Of a stretch of DNA of 64,000 bases, positions 18,454 to 29,468 are shown one piece after another (position 1 is the first letter of the stretch; every line of letters begins with the position of its first letter). A program made the position numbers and the translations under genes. The notes under the pieces are model-generated. The model had not been told where the DNA came from and did no database searches. It was given only the letters and a program-made list of their open reading frames with translations. The stretch is from Pseudomonas fluorescens. Lineage in GTDB: Bacteria > Pseudomonadota > Gammaproteobacteria > Pseudomonadales > Pseudomonadaceae. Where the stretch lies: positions 2,065-66,064 of the forward strand of contig NZ_LVEJ01000009.1 in NCBI RefSeq assembly GCF_001648775.1, written 5' to 3'.

Positions 18454-19884
18454 ATGGGCGCTATCTTGAATCTGGTCGAACGCAATCTGCACGAAGTGCA
18501 CGTCGACGCCGACCGCATGCTGTTCCATATCCCCAGCAGTTCGCTGTTTGCCAGTGATGAGCTGACCGGCACCATTATCGACACGTTGCGTGGCCCCGGC
18601 TGCTCTTCGGAAGACCTGATCGAGCGCCTCGCCGCGCGCTTCAACGGCGAGGAAATCAACGAGACCCTGCGCGAACTGATCTCGCTGGAACTGGTCAGCG
18701 ACGGCTCGCCACTGACCCCGGACATCGCGGCCAAACGCGTCGAGCGCACGGCAATCAACACCGTTGTGCTCAACGTCAACACCGGTTGCAACTTGAGCTG
18801 CACCTATTGCTACAAGGAAGACCTCGACAAACCATCCGCCGGCAAGAAGATGGACGTCGAAACCGCCATCGCTTCGGTGGAAATGCTCCTGCGTGAGTCG
18901 CCCGATGAAGAGCGTTTCACCGTGGTGTTTTTCGGTGGCGAGCCGCTGAGCAATCGCAAGCTGATTGAATACATGGTCGACTACTGCGAGAAGCGTTTCA
19001 GCGAGGCGGGCAAGTTCGTCGAGTTCGTCATGACCACCAACGCTACGTTGCTGACCGAAGACACCGTCGACTACCTCAACGCCCACCGTTTCGGCTTGTC
19101 AGTGAGCATCGACGGGCCGAAAACCGTGCACGACCGCAACCGCATCACCGTGGGCGGGCAGGGCACTTATGACGTGGTACGACGCAAGGCCCAGATGCTC
19201 CTGTCGCGCTACAACAGCCGTCCGGTCGGTGCGCGCGTGACCCTGACCACCGGCGTCACCGATGTCGAAACCATCTGGGATCACCTGTTCAACGAACTGG
19301 GTTTTGCCGAGGTCGGTTTTGCCCCGGTGACCTCGGGCGATATCAGCAGTTTCAACCTCAGCAGCGAAGAGCTGATCGAAGTGTTCGCCAGCATGAAACG
19401 CCTCGGTCGGCGTTATCTGCAAGCGGCGCTGGAGCACCGCAACATCGGTTTCTCCAACCTGCACCAGTTGATCACCGACATCCATGAAGGCCACAAAAAA
19501 GCCCTGCCGTGCGGCGCCGGGCTGAAGATGCTGGCGGTCGATCACAAGGGCGAACTGAACCTGTGTCATCGCTTTACCGGTTCAACCCTGCCGACTTTCG
19601 GCAACGTGCACAGCGGCGTAAAGCAGGTTGAATTGAACGACTTTCTGTCCCAGCGTCTGGATCGCACCAACACCGGTTGTGAGGATTGCCAGATCCGTAA
19701 CCTGTGCTCCGGCGGCTGCTACCACGAGAGTTACGCGCGCTACGGCGACCCGACTCACCCGACGTATCACTACTGCGAACTGATGCGTGACTGGGTCGAC
19801 TTCGGCATCGAGGTCTACACCCGAATCATGGCCAATAACCCTGCGTTTATCAGCAGCTACATCACTCCGCGCAAGGCTCACTGA
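18454..19884 (+). CDS. qhpD: Radical SAM/SPASM enzyme that forms thioether cross-links in the QHNDH gamma subunit
   Basis: 476 residues. The SAM cluster motif is Cys112-X3-Cys116-X2-Cys119 ([10 protein letters not shown]), followed by the glycine-rich FFGGEP. The C-terminal SPASM region has the cysteines of two auxiliary 4Fe-4S clusters ([36 protein letters not shown]). The first 100 residues form the leader-recognition domain typical of these peptide modifiers. QhpD makes Cys-to-Asp/Glu thioether bonds in the gamma subunit in the cytoplasm. The frame opens earlier, but AGGAGG stands six bases before ATG 18454, which matches the family start. It lies directly before its substrate gene qhpC. 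Confidence 0.93.
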   Translation: MGAILNLVERNLHEVHVDADRMLFHIPSSSLFASDELTGTIIDTLRGPGCSSEDLIERLAARFNGEEINETLRELISLELVSDGSPLTPDIAAKRVERTAINTVVLNVNTGCNLSCTYCYKEDLDKPSAGKKMDVETAIASVEMLLRESPDEERFTVVFFGGEPLSNRKLIEYMVDYCEKRFSEAGKFVEFVMTTNATLLTEDTVDYLNAHRFGLSVSIDGPKTVHDRNRITVGGQGTYDVVRRKAQMLLSRYNSRPVGARVTLTTGVTDVETIWDHLFNELGFAEVGFAPVTSGDISSFNLSSEELIEVFASMKRLGRRYLQAALEHRNIGFSNLHQLITDIHEGHKKALPCGAGLKMLAVDHKGELNLCHRFTGSTLPTFGNVHSGVKQVELNDFLSQRLDRTNTGCEDCQIRNLCSGGCYHESYARYGDPTHPTYHYCELMRDWVDFGIEVYTRIMANNPAFISSYITPRKAH

Positions 19885-19885
19885 T

Positions 19886-20209
19886 ATGAAACATCTCAAG
19901 GCAATCAATAACAAAGCGTTGAAGCTCGATCAGGCCGCAGAAGAAAACCGCATCGAAGAAGTGGTGGCGATGAGTTCGGTGGCGGGCTGCGCCTCGACCA
20001 CCGACCCGGGCTGGGAAATCGATGCGTTCGGCGGCGTGTCGTCGCTGTGCCAGCCGATGGAAGCTGACCTGTATGGCTGCTCCGACCCGTGCTGGTGGCC
20101 GGCGCAGGTGCCGGACATGATGAGCACCTACCCGGACTGGAACAAGGATGCCCAGGCGTCCAACGACAACTGGCGCAACCTCGGCACGGTCTTCCCGAAA
20201 GACAAGTGA
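19886..20209 (+). CDS. qhpC: Quinohemoprotein amine dehydrogenase gamma-subunit precursor (CTQ peptide)
   Basis: 107 residues: a 28-residue leader ([20 protein letters not shown] and eight more, ending VVA) without Sec features, and a 79-residue core, the size of the mature P. putida gamma subunit. Numbered from the residue after the leader (Met29 of the precursor), the core has Cys7/Glu16, Cys27/Asp33 and Cys41/Asp49, the three thioether pairs known in P. putida, and Cys37/Trp43, which form the CTQ cofactor; Asp33 is also the catalytic base. It is a ribosomally made and modified peptide processed by QhpD, QhpE and QhpG and exported by QhpF. Only one base separates the qhpD stop from this ATG. 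Confidence 0.95.
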   Translation: MKHLKAINNKALKLDQAAEENRIEEVVAMSSVAGCASTTDPGWEIDAFGGVSSLCQPMEADLYGCSDPCWWPAQVPDMMSTYPDWNKDAQASNDNWRNLGTVFPKDK

Positions 20210-20238
20210 TCGTCCCGGACACGAAGAAGGATTCCAGC

Positions 20239-21357
20239 ATGCATAGCATCAAAGCCTGCGGCCTCGCCGCGTTCGCCGCGCTGAGCGTCTGCTCGTTCAG
20301 TGTTCTGGCCGATGAAAACACCGCGCTGCAAGACGGTCACGAGTACATGGTGACCACCAATTACCCGAACAACCTGCACGTCCTCGATCTGGCCAGTGAC
20401 AGCCTGTACAAGACCTGCAAGATGCCCGACGCGTTTGGCCCCGGCACTGTGCAGCTGTCGCCGGATCGCAAGACTGCGTATGTGTTGAACAACCATTACG
20501 CCGATGTTTACGGTGTCGAGCTGGACAGCTGCAAACAGGTGTTCCACGCCAGCATTACTCAGCAACCGGGGGAAAAGGCGCGGTCGATGTTTGCCTTTAC
20601 CGTCAGCCATGACGGCAAAGAGCTGTACACCATCGCCAACCCGACGCAGATGCTCAATGACCGCTACGAGGTCAAACAGCCGCGTCTGGATGTCTACGCG
20701 ACTGATGCCGGACTGAACGCCAGGCCCGTGCGCAGCTTCCCGGCGCCCCGGCAACTGACGATCATGCAAAGCGGCGATGACGGCACGCTCTATGTGGCCG
20801 GTGCCGATGTGTACAAGGTCGATGTGCAGAGCGGCAAGTTCGATGTGCTGATCCCCAGCCGTCACTGGAAACGCGCGAACTACAGTGCGCCGGACGTGCT
20901 GTATGTGTGGAACCAGCAGACTTATCGGCATGACTTCTCGCTGCTCTACACAACGGCGAAGTTCAAGGACAAGAAGCAGGATCCGGCGACCGCCGAGTAT
21001 CTGTACGGGCTGTTCAGCATCGACCTGAAAACCGGCAAGACCGAAACCACCGACTTTGGCCCGCTGACCGAAATCTACTTCAGCGGCATGCGTTCACCGA
21101 AGGATCCAAACTTGATGTTTGGCGTGCTCAACCGCTTGGCCAAGTACGACATCAAACAGAAGAAGCTGATTCAGGCGGCGACGCTGGAACATTCTTACTA
21201 CTGCATTTCGTTCAACAAGGACGGCAGCAAAATCTATCTGGCCGGGACGTTCAATGACGTGGCGATTTTTGATGCCGGGACGATGAAGCAAACGGGGAGC
21301 ATCAAGTTGCCTGGGGGAGATATGGCGATTACTACCGCGCAGATATTTGTCCGGTAA
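20239..21357 (+). CDS. qhpB: Quinohemoprotein amine dehydrogenase beta subunit (beta-propeller)
   Basis: 372 residues with a Sec signal peptide (MHSIKACGLAAFAALSVCSF, cleavage near VLA-DEN). The mature part shows repeated blade motifs such as VQLSPDRKTAYVLNN, FTVSHDGKELYTIAN and ISFNKDGSKIYLAG, as expected for the seven-bladed propeller that seats the gamma subunit and forms part of the active site in the periplasm. The frame opens earlier inside qhpC, but AAGGA lies about eight bases before ATG 20239. It is the last gene of the structural unit; a hairpin (TGGCGTC/GACGCCA) and a REP doublet follow. Confidence 0.93.
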   Translation: MHSIKACGLAAFAALSVCSFSVLADENTALQDGHEYMVTTNYPNNLHVLDLASDSLYKTCKMPDAFGPGTVQLSPDRKTAYVLNNHYADVYGVELDSCKQVFHASITQQPGEKARSMFAFTVSHDGKELYTIANPTQMLNDRYEVKQPRLDVYATDAGLNARPVRSFPAPRQLTIMQSGDDGTLYVAGADVYKVDVQSGKFDVLIPSRHWKRANYSAPDVLYVWNQQTYRHDFSLLYTTAKFKDKKQDPATAEYLYGLFSIDLKTGKTETTDFGPLTEIYFSGMRSPKDPNLMFGVLNRLAKYDIKQKKLIQAATLEHSYYCISFNKDGSKIYLAGTFNDVAIFDAGTMKQTGSIKLPGGDMAITTAQIFVR

Positions 21358-21360
21358 GTC

Positions 21361-21464
21361 GTGGCGTCTGCTCTGACGCCATCGCCAGCAGGCTGGCTCC
21401 CACAGGGTTTGTGAACGACACAAAACCAAGGTGGGAGCTCGCCTGCTAGCGATGAGGCCCTTGA
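21361..21464. repeat. Hairpin and REP doublet after qhpB
   Basis: TGGCGTC-TGCTCT-GACGCCA (21362-21381) is followed by a REP pair in inverted orientation: GCCAGCAGGCTGGCTCCCAC and, about 40 bases on, GTGGGAGCTCGCCTGCTAGC. It lies between the convergent qhpB and LprI-like genes and diverges somewhat from the REP doublets further right. Confidence 0.75.
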
Positions 21465-21478
21465 AATCACTGGAAGAT

Positions 21479-21883
21479 TCAAGCCCCCGGCACCGGGCAA
21501 CTCATGTCACCTTCCTCACACTTCAAATACTCCTTCAGTGCCTCGACCCGCACCTTGGTCACCGCCGTCAGGCAATTGCTGTAAATCAACGGATAAACAC
21601 TCCCACCCGTCACCCCGGACGCCGAAAACTTGCACTCGGCATCACGAAACCCGACCCACGCCCGCTGCGCGCTGACCAACAGCTTCTTGCCATCCGGATT
21701 GTCCTTCAAGCGCCCGGTGATCTGCTGATACAGCGTGTTCAACTCTTTGTCCGCCGCTTTGAATTCCTGCCCGGCGCACTGGTTCATCGTCGCCTGATCG
21801 CTGGCGTTTGCGCAGTCGACGGCGGCGTGGGCGAGGGGCGTGAACAGAAAGGGCGTCAGGGCCAGAAGCAGGCGTGGGGACAT
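21479..21883 (-). CDS. Secreted DUF1311 (LprI-like) protein
   Basis: 134 residues: a signal peptide (MSPRLLLALTPFLFTPLAHA, then AVDC) and a mature domain of about 113 residues with the DUF1311 pattern: CANASDQATMNQCAG, long alpha-helical ADKELNTLYQQI, then AQRAWVGFRDAEC and EALKEYLKC, with six cysteines that probably form disulfides in the periplasm. Members include the LprI lysozyme inhibitor of mycobacteria, but most have no known role. I choose ATG 21883; the frame could begin two codons earlier at TTG. It is a single-gene unit. Confidence 0.8.
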   Translation of the reverse strand: MSPRLLLALTPFLFTPLAHAAVDCANASDQATMNQCAGQEFKAADKELNTLYQQITGRLKDNPDGKKLLVSAQRAWVGFRDAECKFSASGVTGGSVYPLIYSNCLTAVTKVRVEALKEYLKCEEGDMSCPVPGA

Positions 21884-21935
21884 GGTCAAATCTCGCTGTA
21901 GATGTCAGGAATAGCAGCCATTGTAGCGATCAGGC

Positions 21936-22229
21936 TCAACTACCGCTGTAACCGCGCAGGCGCATGCAGTCGTTGGTCAGGTCGATCTGTTTCTCGGCCA
22001 CGACGATTCCGTCACCCACCCCGGCGCCGACTGCCGCTGTCATACTTTTGTCCGACGGCGTGCTGCTGTAACTGGCGGTTGCCGATTTGGCCTGATACTG
22101 GCACTCGGCTTTGTCGTGGTCGATAGTCGCCTGGGACACACCCGGCTTGCTCCAGTGATCTACGGAAGTGACGCAGGCGGACAGCGTCAGCAGCAGGGTC
22201 CACAGGGTGGCATATCGCAAAGACTGCAT
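21936..22229 (-). CDS. Small lipoprotein with glycine-rich segment
   Basis: 97 residues with a lipobox (LTLSAC, Cys19) after a hydrophobic signal. The mature part has two further cysteines (AECQYQAK and NDCMRLRGY) and a small glycine-alanine stretch (MTAAVGAGVGDGIVV) that may span or touch a membrane. The ending CMRLRGYSG resembles many short pseudomonad lipoproteins of unknown role. GGAGAAG five bases upstream supports ATG 22229. No operon partner is evident. Confidence 0.75.
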   Translation of the reverse strand: MQSLRYATLWTLLLTLSACVTSVDHWSKPGVSQATIDHDKAECQYQAKSATASYSSTPSDKSMTAAVGAGVGDGIVVAEKQIDLTNDCMRLRGYSGS

Positions 22230-22371
22230 GGTCTTCTCCAGTGCTCGTCGGAATAACCACTGAGTCTAGACGCTAAGACGGACGCTCAACGTCGACCGGA
22301 TGACGGTTTGATACAACTTCACATTGGACATGTGGTCATACAGGCCTAGTGTTCAAAACAGGAGGTGACGT

Positions 22372-22860
22372 ATGAAACCAGTACCCAATAGTTTCGAACG
22401 CAAAATCACGCTCAAGGCGCCGCGTTCCCATGTCTGGCGTGCATTGGTCGATGCCGAGGCGTTTGGCCAGTGGTTTGGGGTGGCGCTGGAGGGCAGGCGG
22501 TTTATTGCCGGTGAATGGACGCAAGGGCAGGTCACGTATCCGGGTTATGAACATGTGTTGTGGAATGTACTGATCGAACGGGTCGAGCCGCAGCAGCTGT
22601 TTTCGTTTCGCTGGCATCCGTATGCGGTCAATCCCAAGATCGACTACTCCCAGGAGCCGACCACGCTGGTCAGGTTTGAGTTGCAGGATTACGAGGACGG
22701 GACACTGCTCAAGGTGTCCGAGTCAGGTTTCGCGCATATCCCTGATGTGCGTCAGAAAGAGGCCTATTTCATGGACAGTCGTGGCTGGGAAGAGCAGTTG
22801 AGCCGGCTCGAACAGTTTCTTGTCGAGAGCGCCAAGGCCCGTGAGCGTAACGGTGGCTGA
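22372..22860 (+). CDS. SRPBCC (AHSA1-like) family protein
   Basis: 162 residues. The START-like fold is recognised from the opening NSFERKITLKAPRSHVWRAL and the segment DAEAFGQWFGVALEGRRF, then RVEPQQLFSFRWHPY and LVRFELQDYEDGTLLKVSESGF. Such proteins bind hydrophobic ligands or assist Hsp90-like chaperones, but this subfamily has no fixed function and is often paired with an ArsR regulator. The Shine-Dalgarno site AGGAGGTGA is ideal. A possible ArsR remnant overlaps its 3' end. Confidence 0.85.
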   Translation: MKPVPNSFERKITLKAPRSHVWRALVDAEAFGQWFGVALEGRRFIAGEWTQGQVTYPGYEHVLWNVLIERVEPQQLFSFRWHPYAVNPKIDYSQEPTTLVRFELQDYEDGTLLKVSESGFAHIPDVRQKEAYFMDSRGWEEQLSRLEQFLVESAKARERNGG

Positions 22861-23007
22861 TATTTTTCAACCTTGGCTCAAGCGCTGGTCGGCAATCGAT
22901 CCGAAGCGGGTCAGGGGCGAGCGTGGTTTCTGGAAGACTACGCGCTGGAGCAGGTATCGGGGCAGCTGAAAGTCGCGCAGATCGCGGCGTCCATGCTCGA
23001 TGCCTGA
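22853..23007 (+). pseudogene. Possible remnant of an ArsR-type regulator gene
   Basis: A GTG overlapping the end of the SRPBCC gene begins V-A-D-I-F-Q, the usual opening of small ArsR regulators that pair with SRPBCC genes. The frame then shifts: in another frame the sequence continues TLAQALVGN... to VSGQLKVAQIAASMLDA and a stop at 23005. No helix-turn-helix is intact. The reading is tentative. Confidence 0.25.
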
Positions 23008-23201
23008 CGCATCTAAGGGTTTTCGGAAGGGCTGCTATGGCGAATGTCTTACACGCGCTGGTAGCTTTTACGACTATTGCTGATTGGATCCACTGCGTAA
23101 TCTACACACATCAACTGAGACACAGGGAGTGTTTCAGGATCACGGATGATCGACCATTTGCAAGGATCGCTGCCGACAGGGAGTCGATAATGGTCTTGGG
23201 A

Positions 23202-23229
23202 AAAACCCGCTTCGGCGGGTTTTTTTTCG
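23202..23229. terminator. Bidirectional intrinsic terminator
   Basis: AAAACCCGC-TTCG-GCGGGTTTTTTTT: a six-pair GC stem closed by a TTCG tetraloop, with a T tract on the plus strand and a shorter one on the minus strand. Confidence 0.85.
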
Positions 23230-23256
23230 CCCACAGAAAAGTGCATTGCTCTGACA

Positions 23257-23282
23257 GAAACACCGCCAAATGGCGGTGTTTC
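23257..23282. terminator. Stem-loop after acnA
   Basis: GAAACACCGCC-AAAT-GGCGGTGTTTC is a perfect 11-bp hairpin 15 bases after the acnA stop on the minus strand. It lacks a long T run; the terminator at 23202 follows on the same strand. Confidence 0.7.
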
Positions 23283-23296
23283 TGCATCCGCAGATC

Positions 23297-26038
<2,742 letters not shown>

Positions 26039-26113
26039 TACGATCACTCCTTTGAATCCGCACGGCTACGGATTGAGGGGACGGGCAGAGCTATCAACGT
26101 AGCCCTGTTTTCA

Positions 26114-26158
26114 TTAGCTGGCTAATAACTGGACTCTATGAGCGGAACCAAGGTTCCG
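26114..26158. promoter_or_regulatory. Two small dyads in the acnA-rlmM control region
   Basis: TTAGC-TG-GCTAA at 26114 and CGGAACC-AA-GGTTCCG at 26143 are perfect inverted repeats between the divergent starts. Their spacing would suit protein binding, but no known operator is matched. Confidence 0.3.
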
Positions 26159-26260
26159 ACATCGGCTATCATGCGCCGGTTTTCGTGACAGGCTTTGCTG
26201 CAACGCAAGGCCTGAGCATCGCGCAGGGGCCGAATCACCGCCCTCTGCCCAGGAGTAAGA

Positions 26261-27334
26261 ATGAACACCCTATTCATGCATTGCCGGCCGGGCTTCGAAG
26301 GCGAAGTCTGTTCGGAGATTTCCGACCTCGCCGCGCAACTTAACGTAGCTGGCTACGCCAAGGCCAAAGCGGCCTGCGCCTACGCCGAGTTTGTCTGCAC
26401 CGAAGAAGACGGTGCCGAGCGCCTGATGCGCGGTCAACGCTTTGCCGAGCTGATCTTCCCGCGCCAATGGGCGCGCGGGGTTTTCATCGACCTGCCGGAA
26501 AACGACCGTATCAGCGTGATCCTCGCGCACATGGCCGATTTCCCGGTGTGCGGCAGCCTGTGGCTGGAAGTCGTCGACACCAACGACGGCAAAGAACTGT
26601 CGAACTTCTGCAAGAAATTCGAAGGCCCGCTGCGCAAGGCCCTGACTGGCGCCGGCAAACTGGTGGAAGACGCCAGCAAGCCGCGTCTGTTGCTGACCTT
26701 TAAAAGTGGTCGTGAAGTGTTTCTGGGCATGGCCGATGCCGGTAATTCGGCGATGTGGCCGATGGGCATTCCGCGTCTGAAGTTCCCGCGTGAAGCGCCG
26801 AGCCGTTCGACGCTGAAGCTGGAAGAAGCGTGGCATCACTTCATCCCGCGTGATCAGTGGGAAGATCGCCTGCACAGCGACATGACCGGTGTTGACCTCG
26901 GCGCTGCGCCGGGCGGCTGGACCTGGCAACTGGTCAACCGCGGCATGCTGGTGACCGCGATCGACAACGGTCCGATGGCCGAAAGTTTGATGGACACCGG
27001 TCTGGTCCAGCATTTGATGGCGGATGGTTTTACCTTCAAGCCCAAGCAACCGGTGGACTGGATGGTCTGCGACATCGTCGAGAAACCGGCGCGTAACGCC
27101 GCGATGCTTGAAGAATGGATTGGCGAGGGGCATTGCCGCGAAGCAGTGGTCAACCTGAAACTGCCGATGAAGCAGCGTTACGCCGAAGTGAAGCGTTTGC
27201 TTGAACGCATTGCCGAGGGTTTCAAGGCACGCGGGATCAAGGTCGATATCGGCTGCAAACAGCTGTATCACGACCGCGAGGAAGTGACCTGCCACTTGCG
27301 CCGGCATGACATCAAAAAAACCAAATCCCGCTGA
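26261..27334 (+). CDS. rlmM: 23S rRNA 2'-O-ribose methyltransferase RlmM
   Basis: 357 residues. An N-terminal THUMP-like RNA-binding part (about 1-160) is followed by a Rossmann methyltransferase domain with the SAM motif GVDLGAAPGGWTWQL and the later DWMVCDIVEKP. The enzyme methylates the ribose of C2498 in 23S rRNA, which corresponds to base 2553 of the rRNA gene in this same window. The start follows AGGAG at a normal distance. It is a single-gene unit followed by a REP doublet. Confidence 0.95.
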   Translation: MNTLFMHCRPGFEGEVCSEISDLAAQLNVAGYAKAKAACAYAEFVCTEEDGAERLMRGQRFAELIFPRQWARGVFIDLPENDRISVILAHMADFPVCGSLWLEVVDTNDGKELSNFCKKFEGPLRKALTGAGKLVEDASKPRLLLTFKSGREVFLGMADAGNSAMWPMGIPRLKFPREAPSRSTLKLEEAWHHFIPRDQWEDRLHSDMTGVDLGAAPGGWTWQLVNRGMLVTAIDNGPMAESLMDTGLVQHLMADGFTFKPKQPVDWMVCDIVEKPARNAAMLEEWIGEGHCREAVVNLKLPMKQRYAEVKRLLERIAEGFKARGIKVDIGCKQLYHDREEVTCHLRRHDIKKTKSR

Positions 27335-27348
27335 CACACTGCAAAACC

Positions 27349-27441
27349 CTGTGGGAGCGAGCCTGCTCGCGAAAGCGCAATCCGATCCAGCAATGATGTT
27401 GGCTGATACGACGCCTTCGCGAGCAGGCTCGCTCCCACAGG
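27349..27441. repeat. REP doublet (REPIN)
   Basis: GTGGGAGCGAGCCTGCTCGC at 27351 and its inverted copy GCGAGCAGGCTCGCTCCCAC ending near 27438 flank about 47 bases. It lies between rlmM and tusA. Confidence 0.9.
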
Positions 27442-27513
27442 GGGGGTGTAACGCCACAGATGACCGAATACCCGGCAATGCGCGACAATGCCGGCCAGTT
27501 TCAGGAGTGAATC

Positions 27514-27765
27514 ATGAGTGAAATGATCGATACCCCGGTCGACGGCACCCTCGACGCCACCGGCCTCAATTGCCCGGAGCCAGTGATGATGCTGCACCAG
27601 CACATCCGTGACCTGCCGCCCGGCGGCCTGCTCAAGGTGATCGCCACCGATCCGTCGACCCGTCGCGACATTCCCAAGTTCTGTGTGTTTCTCGACCACG
27701 AACTGGTGGGCCAGCACGAAGAGGCCGGTACTTACCTGTACTGGATCCGCAAGAAACACGCTTAA
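27514..27765 (+). CDS. tusA: Sulfurtransferase TusA family protein
   Basis: 83 residues, the full family length. The active cysteine is Cys20 in [14 protein letters not shown]; the later [14 protein letters not shown] is also typical. TusA carries persulfide sulfur from IscS toward 2-thiouridine formation in tRNA and to other sulfur relays in the cytoplasm. AGGAG stands nearby upstream of ATG 27514. No other tus or thio-modification gene is adjacent. Confidence 0.92.
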   Translation: MSEMIDTPVDGTLDATGLNCPEPVMMLHQHIRDLPPGGLLKVIATDPSTRRDIPKFCVFLDHELVGQHEEAGTYLYWIRKKHA

Positions 27766-27787
27766 CAGCAGCTACACATAAAACAAC

Positions 27788-27890
27788 GGTGGGAGCGAGC
27801 TTGCTCGCGAAAGCGGAGTGTCAGTCACTGTAAATGTCGACTGAATCACCGCATTCGCGAGCAAGCTCGCTCCCACTTTTTTTGTCCTGT
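27788..27890. repeat. REP doublet with T tract
   Basis: GGTGGGAGCGAGCTTGCTCG at 27788 and its inverted copy GCGAGCAAGCTCGCTCCCAC ending near 27877 are followed by a run of seven T, so it may also terminate tusA transcripts. Confidence 0.88.
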
Positions 27891-27899
27891 GTTAATGGC

Positions 27900-29309
27900 T
27901 TAGCCTGCGCTACGACTGATCCGAATTCGCTTGCGCGCACTGCGCGTCAGGCGGATCGACAGCATAAACGCCGCACAGCTCAAGCCCACGATCAGACCCT
28001 GCCACAAACCGCTCGGGCCACGTGGTTCACCGAGCCAATCGGTCAGGCCGAGGGCGTAACCCACTGGCAAACCGATGCCCCAATAGGCGAACAACGTCAG
28101 GATCATAGTCACCCGTGTGTCCTGATAACCGCGCAGCGCACCGGCGGCGGTGACCTGGATCGCGTCGGAAAACTGGAACAGCGCCGAATACACAATCAGC
28201 ATCGCCGCAATGTGAATCACCGTCGGATCAGCGGTGTAGATCGCCGCAATCGGCTCACGCAGCAACAACATCATGCTCGCCGACAGGCAGGCGTAAGCCA
28301 GCGCAGTGCCCATGCCGACGCCCGCGGCAAAGCGTGCTTCACGCGGTTCTTCACGGCCCAGGGCCTGACCGACACGCACAGTAACTGCCATGCCCAGCGA
28401 ATACGGAATCATGAACACCAGCGAGCTGACGTTCAGCGCAATCTGATGCCCGGCCACGACGGTGGCGCCCAAGCTACCGATCAGCAGGGCGATCACCGCG
28501 AAAATACTCGATTCGGCAAACACCGCGATGCCAATCGGCAGACCGATCGACAGCAGGCGCTTGATCACCGCCCATTGCGGCCAGTCGAAACGGCTGAAAA
28601 TCTCGCTCGAGCGATAGGCCGGGGCCCAGCGCTCATAACCGGCCAGGCCCAGCGCCATCACCCACATCACGATCGCCGTGGCCCATCCGCAGCCAACGCC
28701 GCCCATCGCCGGCACGCCGAAGTGGCCATAAATGAAGACGTAATTCAGCGGAATGTTCAGCGCCAGACCGCACAGGCCCAGCACCATCGCCGGGCGGGTA
28801 CGGCCGATGCCGTCACTGGTGCAGCGCAGCACGTGATAGAACGCCACCGCCGGCAAGCCGCTGGCGATGCCATGCAGGTATTGCATGCACGGGCCGATCA
28901 ACTCGGGATCGACCTTCATCAGGTGCAGCACCGGCTCGGCGGCAACCAGCATGGCGGTGGCGATCAGCCCGACCACCAGCGCCAGCCACAATGCCTGACG
29001 GACGATCGGGCCGATCTCGCTGTGGGTGCCGGCGCCAAAGCGCTGGGCGACTTTCGGCGTTGTGGCCAGCAGGGTGCCGGTCATCAGCAGAAACACCGGC
29101 ACCCAGATCGAGTTGCCCAGCGCCACGGCCGCCAGATCCTTGGGCCCGACGCGGCCGGCCATCACCGCATCGACGAAGCCCATGGCCGTGGTCGCCAGTT
29201 GCGCGATGATGATCGGTAACGCCAGGGCGAGCAGGTTCTTGAACTCCAGGCGAATGCGCGCGGGGCGGGTGAGGGAGACGGCGACAGGTTGATCGGTTAC
29301 AGAATTCAC
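27900..29309 (-). CDS. MATE-family multidrug efflux transporter (NorM/PmpM type)
   Basis: About 469 residues with twelve predicted membrane helices. Family hallmarks include LALALPIIIAQLATTAMGFVD in the first helix region and VDAVMAGRVGPKDLAAVALG after it, with the acidic residue used for cation coupling. MATE pumps export cationic drugs in exchange for Na+ or H+ across the inner membrane. The start is uncertain: GTG 29309 (VNSVTDQPV) has GGA ten bases upstream; GTG 29324 is another choice. It is divergent from pdxB. Confidence 0.88.
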   Translation of the reverse strand: MNSVTDQPVAVSLTRPARIRLEFKNLLALALPIIIAQLATTAMGFVDAVMAGRVGPKDLAAVALGNSIWVPVFLLMTGTLLATTPKVAQRFGAGTHSEIGPIVRQALWLALVVGLIATAMLVAAEPVLHLMKVDPELIGPCMQYLHGIASGLPAVAFYHVLRCTSDGIGRTRPAMVLGLCGLALNIPLNYVFIYGHFGVPAMGGVGCGWATAIVMWVMALGLAGYERWAPAYRSSEIFSRFDWPQWAVIKRLLSIGLPIGIAVFAESSIFAVIALLIGSLGATVVAGHQIALNVSSLVFMIPYSLGMAVTVRVGQALGREEPREARFAAGVGMGTALAYACLSASMMLLLREPIAAIYTADPTVIHIAAMLIVYSALFQFSDAIQVTAAGALRGYQDTRVTMILTLFAYWGIGLPVGYALGLTDWLGEPRGPSGLWQGLIVGLSCAAFMLSIRLTRSARKRIRISRSAG

Positions 29310-29468
29310 GGGCAAAGCGTCCACAGGAGTTGATGCGCAGGGCGCCGCATTCTACGCCGCTGACGCCTTGGTCAGGAAAAATCCTCTGTTGCGGATTTGT
29401 AAGCGCAAAGCTCGCTGGCTCAGCGACCGATCTGCACCTAAACTGCCGATCCGCCAAAGGAGCCCGCC

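Larger units (their letters stand above)
22861..23296. other. Gap between the SRPBCC gene and acnA
   Basis: 436 bases with the possible ArsR remnant at the left and two hairpins at the right (given separately). The middle, about 23010-23200, shows no gene, no RNA motif and no clear promoter. Confidence 0.6.

Noticed and set aside
27349..27877. Repeated GTGGGAGCGAGC elements considered as a CRISPR array
   Set aside because: The repeats are inverted pairs with unequal spacing and are spread across the window; they are REP elements.
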